This document shows, piece by piece, positions 10,561 through 22,940 of a stretch of DNA of 64,000 nt (the first letter of the stretch is position 1; each line of letters begins with the position of its first letter). Made by a program: the position numbers and the translations under genes. Below the pieces are notes generated by a model. The model had not been told where the DNA came from. It ran no database searches and worked only from the letters and a program-made list of their open reading frames with translations. The DNA comes from Cryptomeria japonica. Lineage: Eukaryota; Streptophyta; Pinopsida; Cupressales; Cupressaceae. The DNA is taken from contig NC_081411.1 in assembly GCF_030272615.1 (NCBI RefSeq), positions 210,816,744-210,880,743 of the forward strand, read 5' to 3'.

Positions 10561-11860
10561 GTTTGATGTAGATGCTCAGATCAGAGACTTTCTAGAATCT
10601 GTTCAGTCATTCTCCCAATCATATTTTGAAGGTTCTGAAAATAATTGCAAGGAGTTTAGTCCAGACCTGGGTGTTGATCCTACAAATAGTTTCATTAAGC
10701 TTAAAGGGAACAAAATTCTGAAAAGGTTAGTGACTCTGGAGAGACTGTTCACTCAAAATGATGTGTTCATAGGTAAGAAAGCTCCTGAGGATGACAGGAA
10801 AGGAAGTTGTGAGAAGATAAATTTGGGTGATGAATCTAATCCCAAAGGTGGTAACAACTGGCAAATGTTGCTCCTTCGAGGAAAAACAAATTCTTAGTGA
10901 GCTATTAAAGAAATACATCGATGTTTTTGCTTGGTCCTATGATGATTTGAAGGAGTTTAGGGATGGGCATTTTCAACATCAAATCCCGTTGAAGCCTAGT
11001 GTTTCTCCTTTCAAGCAGAAATTGAGAAATTTTAACCCCATGATGGCAGATGCAATTTTTAAGGAAGTAGATAAAATGCTTAAAGCCAGAATCTTATATC
11101 CAATTCATCACTCTACATGGGTAGCCAACATTGTGCCCATGAGGAAGAAGAATGGGGAGCTTCGTATTTGTGTAGATTTTTGCAATTTGAATCAGGCAAG
11201 TCTTAAGGACAACTACGCCTTACCCAACATGGATCATAGTCTGCAGATAGTATCTGGGTCAAAAATGATGTCGATGTTAGACGGTTTTTCTGGCTACAAT
11301 CATATTAGTGTTGCAAAGCATGAATAGCACAAGATAACATTCATCACTTTGTGGGGAACATTTGCATATAACTGTACACCTTTCGGTTTAATAAATGCTG
11401 GAGAAACCTTTCAAAGGGCTATGGATTCTTCTTTTAAGGATTTTCGTGACCAAATTATTGTCGTTTACCTGGACGACTTGACAGTGTTTTCTAAGGAAAG
11501 GAAGAATCATCTCAAGGACTTGAGGGTAGTTTTTCAACGCTGTCAAGAGCATGGAATCTCCTTGAACCCAAAGAAGTCGGTTTTCTATGTAACTAAGGGT
11601 AAATTATTGGGGCATATCATTTCAAAAGAAGGTGTCAAGATTGATCCAGAGAGAGTCAATGTGATTCAACATCTTAGCTTGCCTTCAAATCAGACTGGGG
11701 TAAGGTCTTTCTTTGGTCAGGTGAACTTCTTAAGATGGTTTGTACTAGAATTTGTAGAAACTACCAAACATATCGTTAACCTATTGAGTGAAACCCACCC
11801 TTTCAAATGGAATGAAGAAGCCAAAAAAGCTTTTGAGAAAATCAAGAGTTCAGTTGCAAA
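10561..11860 (+). pseudogene. reverse transcriptase of element 1, with upstream linker
   Basis: A linker (10561-10850, frame 2, ending INLGDESNP) is followed by RT in frame 3. A 1-nt indel near 10848 separates them, because the typical junction before the SFEEKQILSELL helix needs both frames. RT motifs in order are VANIVPMRKKNGELRICVDF, NMDHSLQ, MLDGFSGYNHI, then after a TAG at 11325 TPFGLINAGETFQRAMD, the catalytic YLDD at about 11467, LLGHIISKEGVKIDP and RSFFGQVNFLRWFV. The catalytic box is intact, but the stop and the frameshift mean this copy cannot make the enzyme. Confidence 0.9.
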
Positions 11861-12300
11861 TGTGCCTACTCTCATTAACCCAGATTTCACAAAGGATTTC
11901 ATTTTGTATTGCTATGCATCAGACCATACAATGTCTGGAATATTGTTGCAAATGGATGAATCTGGGATATAAGCACCTATTGCGTTCATGAGCGTTCCAC
12001 TCAAGAAGCATGAGCTTAAGTATTCGCTTTTGGAGAAACATGCCTTTTCTATGGTCAAGGCTGTGAAACAATGTCGATATTACATTCTACCCTCTCACTT
12101 TTTGGTTTTTGTTCCAGACTCCGCAGTGAAAAGCATTTTAACTTAGCAAGAGGTTGGACTCAATAAAAGAGCAACTTAGGTAAAAAAAATCCAGGAATAT
12201 GATCTAGACATTTTCCCTACAAAGATAGTCAAATGACAAGGCTTAAGTAGGTTAATAGCAGAAAATGAGATGGAAACAGAAACATAATTACCATTGACTC
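11861..12300 (+). pseudogene. gypsy RNase H of element 1
   Basis: Follows RT directly. It has YCYASDHTMSGILLQ, then APIAFMSVPLKKHELKYSLL, EKHAFSMVKAVKQCRYYI and YDLDIFPTKIVK. Stops occur at 11970 (TAA), 12144 (TAG), 12177 (TAG), 12234 (TGA) and 12285 (TAA). The domain ends GLSRLIAENE, where Tat-type elements normally carry the archaeal-like RNase H; here integrase sequence follows immediately. Confidence 0.8.
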
Positions 12301-13580
12301 TATCCGTTGGATTGCAGGATATCTGGTTTTCTGATGTGGCCTACTATTTGACTTATGGCAGCTGCCCAAGTCATTTGTCAATAAAAGAATAAAGGAATCT
12401 TAAGTTAAAGGCCACTAAGTATGTTATCTGACAGGATGTCTTGTACAAAAAAGGTTTGGATGGAACATACTTAAGGTGTGTGGATAAACCTCAACAACAA
12501 AAACTTCTGGAAGTCTATCATGATGAAGCCTATGGTGGACACTTCTCATCCTCTGTCACTGCTTTCAAAATTTTAAGGAATTGCTTTTATTGGCTTGGCA
12601 TGTTTTGAGATGCGTATATTTATGTTAAAGAATATGAGAAATGCCAACCCTTTTCCAGGAAGCCACATCTACCGGCTCTGCCTTTAAGGCCTATTGTAAT
12701 AGATGAGCCCTTTAAACAATGGGGTATTGATTTCATTGGGACAATAAACCCTCATTCCAGTGTTGGTCATATGTATATTTTGACAGCAACTGACTATTTT
12801 ACCAAGTGGGTGGAGGCCATTCCCACTAAAAAGGCAAACTCAGAGGTTGTGTGTAACTTTCTCAAAGATTGCATCCTAGTCCGTTTCGGGGTTCCTCAAA
12901 ATATTGTTGCAGATAATGCATCGTATTTCTCCTTTGAGGAATTAACTATGTTTTGCTATGAACATCAGATTATGCTCTCACATTCCTCTGATTACTTTCC
13001 ACAGGGTAATGGACTGGCAGAATCAAGCAACAAGAACCTGATAGTGATTATGAAAAAGTTGGTTGATGAAAATGCTCAAAATTGGCATAAGAAGGTATAT
13101 GAACCTTTGTGGGCAGACAGAATCATGCCTTAAAGAGCCATCAGAATGGAACCTTTTGAGCTTATGTATGGGATCAACGCAAAACATTCTTTACCCCTAG
13201 AATTGTCAGCAGCCAAGCTATAGACAGTAGTGGAGGATTCTTTCTTTCAGAATGCTCTAGAGAAGAGGGTTATGTATCTAATGAAGCGGGAAGAAGAAAG
13301 ACAGATGTCGGTGGACAGAATTATAGAGCATCAGGGCAGGGTAAAGAAGATTTTTGACATGAGAGCTCATCCAAGAGGTTTTCTTGAAGGAGATGAGGTA
13401 CTGTTATGGGATAAACGGAAGGAACCAAAGGGTGCACATTGTAAATTTGACTCATTGTGGAAAGGCCCATTTAGGGTCTATGAAGTAGTCGGACAAAATG
13501 CCTTTAGACTCACCTATTCTGGTGGAACGCTTATGCCCTATACCTATAATGGGCAAGATCTCAAGCTCTACAAACTATGA
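12301..13580 (+). pseudogene. integrase of element 1
   Basis: N-terminal zinc-binding region: LLEVYHDEAYGGHFSSS, then ILRNCFYWLGMF and YVKEYEKCQ (the first Cys of the CxxC pair reads Tyr). The catalytic core has the first Asp in WGIDFIGTI, the second in IVADNASYF and the Glu in YFPQGNGLAESSNK, so the DDE triad is visible. The C-terminal part LLWDKRKEPKGAHCKFDSLW, GPFRVYEVVG ends at TGA 13578. Stops occur at 12366-12435, 12606, 13131 and 13218. No chromodomain follows, as expected for Tat-type rather than chromovirus elements. Confidence 0.88.
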
Positions 13581-13747
13581 GTCCTATGGTCAAGAATTTT
13601 TGTATATAGTAGCTTAGGTGTTTTGTTTAAGTGTTTGTTTAGGTGTGAGTCTCCTTTATTCCCCTATCTACTTTTGGTCATTCGAAACCAAAGATTCAGA
13701 GTTCTTTGCATTCTTCTTCACAAAATACAATCCCCAGTCAGAGCCAA
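13581..13747 (+). other. 3' untranslated spacer of element 1 without a clear polypurine tract
   Basis: The bases directly before the 3' LTR (CAATCCCCAGTCAGAGCCAA) are not purine-rich. The LTR boundary is nevertheless sharp when compared with the 5' LTR. Either the tract has decayed or this element uses an atypical plus-strand primer. Confidence 0.6.
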
Positions 13748-14713
13748 TGTTACCGCGTCATATTTTCTTCATAATAAGAACAATTTTCCTTTTCAAATTC
13801 CTTTTGGAGTCCTTGGTTTTCTTGTAATACCTTAGTTCAAGCCCTTAGTCCATTTGTAAGTCGTCTTTCAATAAAAAATGTCGAGTTTTAGTAATTGGTT
13901 GAACTCTGTGATCACTTTGAACTATGTTGAACCGGGTTCATTAGGTTCATTTAGGTTTTGCGGGTTCCTAGGTGTTTAGGGGATTTTTCATACTAACATT
14001 TTCTTTAAGTGTTTTGCAGCAGCTCTTTATGGTTTTTGTTCGGTGACGTGTCATGTCATCTCTCTCCAGGCATTGAACTCATTGAACTAGGTTCAAAATG
14101 TTCAAACGTGTTCAACATGTTCAACACAACACAAATGGTCAGCAACACTTGACATAATTAATAATCTCAGCAAAGATTTCCCCTGAGCGCGGCGTACGCC
14201 TTGAACTACCTGAACCCCAATGAAGTCTATTCAGGATGTTCATATGTGTTCAAATTTGGTGGGTCCTGCGGGTTAAATGATTTAATTGTGCATTGATTGC
14301 CAAATATGAGGGAGGTGAACCATATATTAAGTGACGTCAATTGTTGGCATTTTGAAGTAAGTAATTATTTTGGGAATTGGCAGTTACTTCAAAAACGCCG
14401 CCATGCATTCAATGCATACATGCGATGTCCAATCCACAAACTTAACACACTCAAACTGACAATTGGAATTATTGCACTTAATAGTTCAGTATCATCATCC
14501 TCGCTATAAGGTATGAAGGATTATTTCTCTGAAAATTTGGTCCACACTGCTATGGTGTTATTTTTCTTGGTTAGAAGGTTTAATCACCAGTAGTTGTCTG
14601 GTTACTCAACTGTGAAGGTGAGTCAATTTCTTGTTCTCTCCAGTAATTTTTACCTGTATTTCTTCTCTCGTAGTAGGGTTGCTGCAACAAATTAAGGCTT
14701 ATCACTTTGAATT

Positions 14714-17700
14714 ATGAAGTCCACACTGCACTTGTTCGGGAATGTTTTTATCCTTGCATGTACAAAACCCATAGTTAGCGTTACCAACCTTAAAGGGGAA
14801 AATCTTGAAGTTTTAAAACAAGGTAATTGATAGATCTTTTGGTGTGGAGATTTTAAGTAGTACTCTCATAGAGGTGGCAGCCTTTCCCCCAGCTATCCCT
14901 TGCTCAGAATTGGTTAGGGAATGTATTGCTAGGTATGATCCAGTCTCTGAGACCATTAGAAGAGACAATGGTGAAACCCTTTTTGATATAAACCGGGAAG
15001 TATTTTCCTCTATCTTCAAGATACCTGACTACAAGTTCTCCAACTTTTCCCCTACTCAGTCAATCACGGAGTTCAACACGGACAAAACTGGACACTGAAA
15101 TAATGTAGCAAAATATTGGTTGAAGGTTCCTCAAAGAGGTGGTTCCAGTTTGCCCAAGAATCCCAATAAGAATCACATGCTGCCTCACATTCACGATGTC
15201 ATGCTTTTGTTGCACCGAGTCCGAGGCTCTGCAGAGGCCTGCACTTTCGCTGACTGGATTTATTGCTATGTGTAGCTAGAACTAGAGGGGAAGTAATACC
15301 TTGATTGGGCAGAACTGCTTGCCGATTCAATGAGGGAGCAACTGAGTATGGCTAAACAGTTTAAGAAGAATTTCTTCTTGTCCTCATATCTTGTATACTG
15401 TTTGGTGTGTGTTAAGGAGTTAGTTGGAATACCAAGACAGATCACTGAGGAGGATGTTCCCGTGTATGATTTTTACCCCATGCTGCAAAAGGATAATGCC
15501 TTGTAGGATTTCAGAAGGGTACACAATGCTTTTCTGGGCGATCTGTGCTATGAATCGAAAAATATGAAAACCAAAAAAATCTCCAAGGACATGCAGACAT
15601 TGATAAAGAGGTTTGGCAGTTTCTTTGCCCAGTTTCCTCATTTCTGCTATATAAGAATAGGCAGCTTTGAAGAGGAACCCTTCAAGCTCCCTCATTTTTG
15701 TTTAGATTGCTTTGTTTTAGTAGAGATATGTAGGCAGCTAAACTCTGTGATTAAAACGGTGCAACCCAGGGATAAATGGGAGGGTCATTTTCCCATCCAA
15801 TTAGGTGTGTTGTCCTGAAGTTCAATGTCCGAAGCCTTGAGTATTGGAGCGGATCTCAAGAACTTTAATTTTTTCTTGTATCCTGAAAGGAAAGGTTTTG
15901 ATAATAAGGGTTTTCCTAGAAATCTTGATCTAATTCTGTATCTCCCAATGCCATAATTAGAGGACTTCTGCAAAGATTGTAGTGATGAACTTGAGGTTTT
16001 CAAAAGGGGAAACATGGGGATGGTGTTAGAGCAAGTTATTTCACTATAGGTAAAGCTGGACATTAAGGGGCTTGAAGAGGACTATCTAGAACTGTTTGAA
16101 CCTGGATACTTAGCTTGTGTAGAAACTGAGGTGCTTTCAATCAACTAGGATGAGGAAGAGGAAGATGATATACAACTAAGAACCAAAGGAGTTTTGGAGA
16201 GAACCGTGGCGTGGGTTGCTAGGAAGAAAGCAGTGAAATTATGCGTCAAGTCTAATTTTGCAAGAAGTAATGAGGTTCCTCTACATTCACCAAAGCGTTT
16301 TTCTAATAATGCTTCTATGCCTATTCATGTAGGTAAAGATAAAAAGCCACCTCGGGTTAGACACAAGTCTAATTCAGCTTTGGATTTCTGTACTCCTCGA
16401 CATACCCGGTCACGAAGTGTTGCTCAGAGAAAGATGGACCAAGCCAAGGATACAAAGGTGAAGGATAAGATCCTAGATGCTCAGATATTCAAGGTTGAAG
16501 ACCTCGGTAGTGACATCATTCATACCATGGACTCCTGTGCCATTACCGTAGCCTTGACACCACCCCCCAAAGTGGCTGAAGGAACAACCAGTTCCAGTGC
16601 AGCTCCGAAGTGGTTAACCACTTCGATAAACAAAAAGTGGAATTTCCTTCCCATGACTATTCCAATTTAGGAGATGGTCATGAAGTACATAGAGAAGGGC
16701 CCTAGGTCAAAAAATTTCATAATGGCTGCTCACCTGGATAATGATGAAGGAACTAGAAAATGGGTCGCTGAAATTGCCTCATACAAGTCCAAGGATGAAA
16801 ACAAGGAAGCTAGTACAAATGATTTTGAGATCACTAAGGTGGAGCTGGGAAATATGAGTAGGGACTCAGACAATCATTTCTTCCAGGTATCGGCAAAGAA
16901 AATTCTCACCAGATCAGAGAAAGATGGGTGGGAAAAGAGAGAGCTAAAGCGACACATAAATATTCTTGCCCGGTTTATTGACAGCATTGGTTGCTTTGGG
17001 GCACTCCCTATATCTCATGATACAGAGAACTTTGATCCGACTTCACCAGAAAATAAAAAGTTAATGAGCCAGGTTCAATGGGCCAAAAGCATTGCAGAGG
17101 CCATGGAGATATGGATTGAAGGAATAGTCAAGGATGGAGAGAAGTATATCACTGACTCTCGGAAGTTATGTGATGAGATATAGAGTCTCATCACAGAAGT
17201 TCAAAATCAGATTTTGCCTTGGGAAAAAGAGGAACGCAAATGGGAGAATGTCTTGCCTTTGTTCACTAAAGTAGAAGAACATGGGGATACCAGGTTTCTG
17301 ATGGAACACTCAATCAAACTGGTAATGGATGAATGTCAGCTCTTCCTACCGAAGAAGACCATAATGTGGCAGGTGCTTACTTTCAAATCTATGATCTTCG
17401 ATGCTAAGACTTCTGTGTATGAACTCCAAGACCTCCATTGTAGTATAGTTAATGACAACAAGGTGGTTAACCCTAACCACGATTGGCAGTTGGGGATTTG
17501 TGGGCTGAAGACACGGGATGCGATAAAAGTTTTCCGAATATACATGGAGAAAATCAAAGCCAAGGGTAATTTCACTCCTGAGGATATAACACAGGTTGCT
17601 TGGATTAAGTCCATGACCTTTATTGGTAACGATCAGTTACCAAAACATGCCAAAAAGATGGTGAAGCATAGGTGGAACAAGGAAGCGGCAAAGGCAAAGC

Positions 17701-17804
17701 TCAATGCGGTGAAGGTTCCGAACCAGTCTATAATTCAGGAACTCACAACCGCCCATGATGCCAAGGAAAGCGGAGAAGAAGATGATGATGGGAAAGCGGC
17801 ATAA
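14714..17804 (+). pseudogene. U3-encoded long ORF of element 1, 3' LTR copy
   Basis: Second copy of the LTR-borne gene, about 1,030 codons from ATG 14714 to TAA 17802. An 11-bp deletion near 14820 shifts the frame, which then stays constant to the end. Stops occur at 15273, 15504, 15816, 16047, 16146, 16668 and 17181. Stops at 15273, 16146 and 16668 are shared with the left copy (3889, 4762 and 5284), all TAG at probable Gln codons. Positions where the left copy has a stop often read sense here (TAC at the site matching 3646, TGC for 4585, CAG for 5500). This copy lies downstream of the internal coding region, so in a full-length transcript it would be the 3'-terminal gene. The position parallels U3-overlapping accessory genes of some retroviruses; no homology is implied. 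Confidence 0.7.
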
Positions 17805-18109
17805 TGCATTGATCCAAGCCCTATTTTTGTTTATGTGATTTTCATGTTTATGTAAAGACTTTGGGACATCTATCCCAATTATATCTTGTTAGTTTCATAA
17901 CTGATTTGGGGGAGGTCGAGTTTTCAGGGAGACCTCCCCTGTTCTAAAAGCTATAAATTAAAGGAAGATAGATTTTGTGAAGAATTTTAGTTAGTTTTTG
18001 GTTTTATTTTCCTCTGTTTTGTAAAAGTCCTGTTTTGTGGAAGGAACGATCAGACTTTAAAATCTGGAATAGAAAAGGATTTATAGATGTATTGTTATGC
18101 CTTTGTCGC

Positions 18110-18110
<1 letters not shown>

Positions 18111-18143
<33 letters not shown>
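18111..18143. repeat. TA microsatellite in 3' LTR
   Basis: About 16 TA units. The matching place in the 5' LTR (about 7066-7078) has only a short ATATATATA run, so the expansion is specific to this copy and arose after insertion. Confidence 0.85.
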
Positions 18144-18146
<3 letters not shown>

Positions 18147-18606
18147 ATCATACTATTTTGGGGAGAAGGAAAATCTGTGGGCTTTGAATCTGTGTAGTCG
18201 CATATCTTTGCATATGTTGATCTAATCAAACAATAGTAATCACCTTTCTAGTGCAGAAAATTATTATTTTTCAGGGACTCCTTCCTATGAGTTTTGTTTT
18301 TAAAAAAAAGATATTTGTGCTTGAAGATAGATTTGGTTTCTCTTATCTGTTCTTTTCTTATCTGAATTGTTAGAATGGTTTTCTGAACTTTGTTTCAATT
18401 ACTTCCATCTCTTGTGTTGAAATGCTTCGAAATTTAATTCTTTTTCTCCGAAATATGTGTGAAATATTGGCCTCTCATCCAAGAATGAAGTAGGCAGCCT
18501 TACATGCTTTCAGGTTAAAAGCATACCAATCAAAAATTAATTAGATTATTCCCCAAATAACTAAGATAGGGAGCTGTACCTATGGAAAATTCAGAGGGAA
18601 GTGGTT

Positions 18607-18613
18607 TATATAA
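18607..18613 (+). promoter_or_regulatory. TATA box of element 1, 3' LTR
   Basis: TATATAA in GTGGTTTATATAACACTTAC, matching the left copy at 7541-7547. It could drive read-out transcription into the right flank. Confidence 0.5.
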
Positions 18614-18716
18614 CACTTACCCAACTGTTTAGTTGAACACTTGTCTTTTAAAGAAGGCGACAGAATTTGAAATTGATCATTTGTAAGAAAGGCAAAATTC
18701 GTTCACTAACACTATC

Positions 18717-19869
18717 CAACATGATTTTGATTGGCAGAGTATTTGGTTAAGGGCTCAACCTGGGGTCTCATTATTTCTAATTTAATTAATCACATTTAAT
18801 GAGTCACCCTCCAAGTGGATTCTTTGTGCCCCACATTCAATTCCAACCTAGAGCCCATGAAATGCATCTCAAAATTCTACCCCAAGGTGAGTTCAGAATA
18901 ATGGTTCCCACTTTTACCATGAAGGAAAAATGCTATGGTGAGAAAAACAATTCGGAAGGTGTTCATACGAAGTACCCTTTGGGGTTAGAGTGAACCCCCC
19001 ACCTCACTTGAACCTACCTTTTCGCTCAAACCCCTTTCACTCAAGCCCCATTCGTTTGAACCCTTGTTCATACGAACTACCTTTTTTAAGATCTCTCTCC
19101 AAATTCTTCAGAATTATAAGAAATTTTGGCCTTCAAACCTCTGGTTCAAGTCTCAAATGAAAGAATCTTGATAACCCAAAAATATAAGATGGTAGTGCTT
19201 GGAGCAATCTTTCTAGTGAGTATAATTTTATTGCATTGTGAATTTATTATGTTCTTGTTTTTTTAATTCTATAAAATATTGCTTTTTCACTGAACATGAA
19301 CTTCTCTGTTCAATGCATTGGAAAAAATAGGAAACTAATTCAACAAAATTCTGAAAAATATCTATGCCCTAGGCATTTATGTCTTCTTTCTAACAAAAAA
19401 AAAATCGATATATATATAGAACAAGTTATGTGTTCAAATCTAAACCTATGTATGAATTATAACTAGTCGGACTTCAAAGTTAATAAAAAGAAAAATATTC
19501 AATATATCACTATGAAACCAACAACAAGCCCTAGATATTGATGTTACAGACCAAAATTCGAATTAATTGAGTTTTTATCATTTATAGAAAAAAAAAGTTA
19601 TGCATTTCGGGAGGCACACCACTCTTAAAAAATGTAGTTTGCTGTAAAAAACTACTTTTCTAGGGAGATGGAAAAATTACAAAAAAATCTTCAAAGAAAT
19701 TTTAAAAATATATATTTAGAATCTATAGACAAAATTCTAAAAATCACTAATTTACATCATCTTAAAATTCTTAATAGTTTAAAACTTATAGTTGTCGGAA
19801 GTTGCAGATTATTTTAAAAAAATTCATCTCAGTGTCAAAAGTGAAAAAAAAGTGGGACCCATTATTGTG
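18717..19869. other. intergenic DNA, no gene seen
   Basis: Contains a loose series of TTGAAC/CTCAAACCC/TTCATACGAA motifs (about 18957-19080) and AT-rich DNA with a small GTAGTTT...AAACTAC hairpin (19634-19654). No protein family or RNA gene was recognised. Confidence 0.5.
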
Positions 19870-21855
19870 AGTTCACCCCACATTATTTGAGGCATGTCTA
19901 ATATGCTATGTCACTTCTCTCAAATAATTACTGTTTTCATCTCTAATAACATGACCAATACCACTGGAGCTAGGATTTCTTAATGATGCTCTGTCAAAAC
20001 TAACATTACCCATCCAGGCTCAGGGGCACACCATTGGACCAAGGATCTAGGATTCACCAAATATTTATTGCAATCGCTACTGAACAAGGTTGGAATTGAG
20101 AGGCTTGCAAAGGTCAGCTTAATTTTGTTAGCCCAACTAGTATATATATTATGCTTTAGATTTTTTGATTTAGCTTCTACATTGACAAGATCAGTCAATC
20201 GGGCTTCAATTTATAACAGATTCGCTCAACATCCATTATTTTGTCATAAAAAATTATTTGATTACGTTCCTTCCATGGCTCCCAGATTAGCAATGAAAGA
20301 AGAATTTACCATAAACCCCCAAAAACTTCCCTCGAAGGATTATGTAGCCACATTTTGAACAAATCATTAATCCCAAAAGGGAAATGGTATATCAAATTTA
20401 GTTTTCTCATAAAATGCCACCAGTACTTACTAGCATAGACACAAGTTCGAAGAAAATGATCCACCAATTTTCACTCATCCCCACAAAGGACACATTTGCT
20501 AGGCCATTAAATGCCAATTCTCATAAGCCTATCACTAGTTAGTATTTTCTTCTGTAATGCCATCCAAGCAAAAAGACTCGCCTTCAACAAGCAATACCTA
20601 TTCCAAAGCAACTAAATGTTAGTCAATTCTAGTTTGTTATGGTTGCTTCCTTGATTTCGTAACCTAGAATGACTTTATATTTTCCATCCTTAGATCCAAA
20701 CCATTGAATAAAATCCTCAACTCCAGTTAGAATGAACATACAACTACTTAGGATATTACTCAAGGTGTCCTTTTGTTCTTGGTCAACATTTAGGTTTTCT
20801 AGGGTTTGCCACACCCATTTGCTTACTCCATTTTGGTGGAATATCTCACCATAATCATTAACCATGGCCCCCTACTATCTATTTGTTACATCCTTGATCT
20901 CATTTAGATTGCAATGCAAACTCAAAATTTCCCCTCCCCCTTAGGGATCATTTAAATAGGAATAATTTTGACCATTCTTGGTTTTCTAGGATGCATGATT
21001 GCTAATGATATCCTTGCATTCCACAAAATAAATCCATATAGTTGAGCCTTTGGTAGGGTTAAGTGTTGTGAATATCCTTTAGGCTTAGTTGAGTTGAGAT
21101 ACTTATGCTTTACTATCTTGATCCACTTCTCATCCCCATCACTACAAAGGGCCCATACTAATTTAGCTCCCATAGCTAGATTCATGATTGATAATTGACG
21201 TATGCCTACACCCGATTCATCCTTTGGTTGGCCAACTTTCTTCTACCTGCTACTAAATAAATTTTATTTTGATCCCCAGCCCCATTCCAAAGGAAGTTTC
21301 ACATGATCTAAATAATCTCCCCTTCTCCTACCATTGGGATTTTCAGGCAGGCCATTAAAAATACTAGAATGGTAGACAAGATCAATTTACTCATAGTAAG
21401 TCTCCCAACCGAAGAAAGCCACTTTTTTTTCCAACTTTCTATCTTTATTTTTCATCTCTTGACTAGTTTATCCCAATAGTTGATCTTCTTTAGCCCCACA
21501 AATAGAGGTGTACCTAAAACCCTTCCAGGGAAGTTGGCAACTCTTAGGTTTTAAATTATAGAGAGAACTCTCTACAATCTAGGTTGAGTATTGAGGAAAA
21601 ATACTTCAGACTTGTGCCAATTAATACTCTAACTTGAAGCCTTGCAGTAATTTTCCAGGCACGTTTCAATAGTTTTGGCCTCGCTACTACTAGAAACACC
21701 AAAAATTATTGTGTCGTGCACAAATTGGAGATGAATGGTTTTCTCTTCACCACTCGCCACATTTACCTCTTGCCATAGCCCTTCCTAATGAACTTTATCA
21801 ATGGATCTACCAAGAGCCTCCACCATTATGATGAACAGAAAGGGGGAGATAGGGT
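19870..21855 (-). mobile_element. L1-type LINE relic (RT, zf-RVT, RNase H)
   Basis: Minus-strand non-LTR retrotransposon fragment, reading from high to low coordinates. The RT part starts NPISPFLFIIMVEALGRSID, with the catalytic box decayed to FVHDT (from FADDT), then INWHKSEVFFLN and WDKLVKR. It is followed by MNLAMGAKLVWALCSDG, the Cys/His module C.LCG.E...H.L..C..A..YWW of the zf-RVT region, and an RNase H (SFDRASLRNPSSSGIGHVIR then DENSNYL), a domain known at the C-end of some plant L1 elements. Many stops and frameshifts. It is truncated at both ends; the RT side abuts copia-like LTR sequence at 21856. Confidence 0.75.
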
Positions 21856-22660
21856 TGTTAGCAACAACGGTGTAGGAAAACTAAGGTGGGGGTGAATCAA
21901 TTTTTAGAAAAATCAAACAAATTAATCTCAAATTTAGATCTGATTAGGACCAGCAATAGAAAGGATAAACACAAATTTTTGATGTGGAAAATGCGGTCAA
22001 GGGAAAAAAATGGGGGAAACCTACCCACAAAATGATGATAGTCTATAGTAGTATGTGTAAATATTAAAATGGGGAATGCACATGCATTGAAGCACACTGC
22101 TTAGAGCTCACTACTCAAAAACAACAAAGGCCAACAACCCTAGGAAGGCTCACTACCTTACAAAGATCAAACAATAATCCAATTTACATGAACTAAAAGA
22201 ATAGCATCTCCAAATACCTAATCACAGTTCTAGTTAAGCACACTGTTTGCACAATAACACTTATTTTCTCTTCTCCACTACTGAAAGATAAATTCACTTA
22301 TTTGCACATACAATAATCTTACAGATCATATATCCAACCACAAACACACATCTTACATGATCACAACACTTATTTATACAAACCATCAACCTTAACTTTA
22401 AGGTTTGCTCAACAGATAAGACCTAATTATAAAATTACACCACATGATACATAATTCAATAACCAGATCAATACAATGTCAAGAAGGACATAGCATAGAC
22501 CTAGATAAAATACTCTAACATACAATACCACTAAATAATTAACCAAGATCAGCCGCAATATGCTAAAGTACTAAAAATATTGCATAACATGAAAAATACA
22601 ACTAGACCAATAAAATCTTCAATAACATGCACCATGATCAACACACACCACTAAAGCGCA
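21856..22660 (-). mobile_element. copia-like LTR relic
   Basis: Read on the minus strand, this ends GATTCACCCCCACCTTAGTTT...GTTGCTAACA. It contains GTGGGTAGGTTTCCCCCATTTTT, matching the CCACCGTGGTTTTTCCC...GATTCACCCCCCC style of plant copia LTR R/U5 regions, also seen on the plus strand at 33025-33395. No coding part remains. Boundaries are approximate. Confidence 0.4.
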
Positions 22661-22681
22661 TACACTAGTAGATTTGGAGCA

Positions 22682-22940
22682 GTTTTCCAACGAGAATTTT
22701 TGATGAGCTATGGGACTTCTTTTGTTTTGTCAGATTAATATTTTTTTTTTTTTAAATTACCCCGTGTTCATCGGATTTCCAACGTGTTAAAATTTCATGT
22801 CGGAATTCAGAGAAAAACCAATGAAAATTTTTGACCGGCTATGGGATTTCTTTTTCTTTGTCGAATTAATTTTTTTTTAAAGTATACCTCATGTTCATCG
22901 AAAATTGGACGTGTTGAAATTTCACGTCGACATCCCGATG
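22682..22940. repeat. two-unit imperfect tandem repeat, period about 130 bp
   Basis: Unit 1 starts CCAACGAGAATTTTTGATGAGC and unit 2 CCAATGAAAATTTTTGACCGGC. Each continues through TATGGGA.TTCTTTT, a poly(T) run, TTCATCG and CGTGTT.AAATTTCA.GTCG. A further diverged piece (TTTCATGTTGGAATTCTGACG) is at 23415. Confidence 0.6.

Larger units (their letters stand above)
2353..18711 (+). mobile_element. element 1: Ty3/gypsy LTR retrotransposon with ~5-kb LTRs
   Basis: A complete 16.36-kb element. Both LTRs start TGTTACCG and end CACTAACA, giving a perfect 5-bp terminal inverted repeat (TGTTA/TAACA). The flanks CTATT (2348-2352) and CTATC (18712-18716) fit a 5-bp target duplication with one later transition. 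The internal part is 7646-13747 (6.1 kb) and encodes gag, protease, archaeal-type RNase H, RT, RNase H and integrase in that order, all on the plus strand and all broken by stops and at least one frameshift. The integrase after RT/RH places it in Ty3/gypsy. The gag style, PBS and second RNase H resemble the Tat/Ogre group. Hand comparison of the first ~340 bp of the two LTRs gives about 94% identity, so the insertion is old. The long LTRs carrying their own large reading frame are the main oddity. Confidence 0.9.
13748..18711 (+). repeat. 3' LTR of element 1 (4,964 bp)
   Basis: Right terminal repeat, TGTTACCG...CACTAACA. It differs from the left copy by having a single 320-bp unit, an 11-bp deletion near 14820 inside the U3 ORF, an expanded TA microsatellite and scattered, mostly transition, substitutions. 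The following bases CTATC match the left target duplication at four of five positions. Confidence 0.9.
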
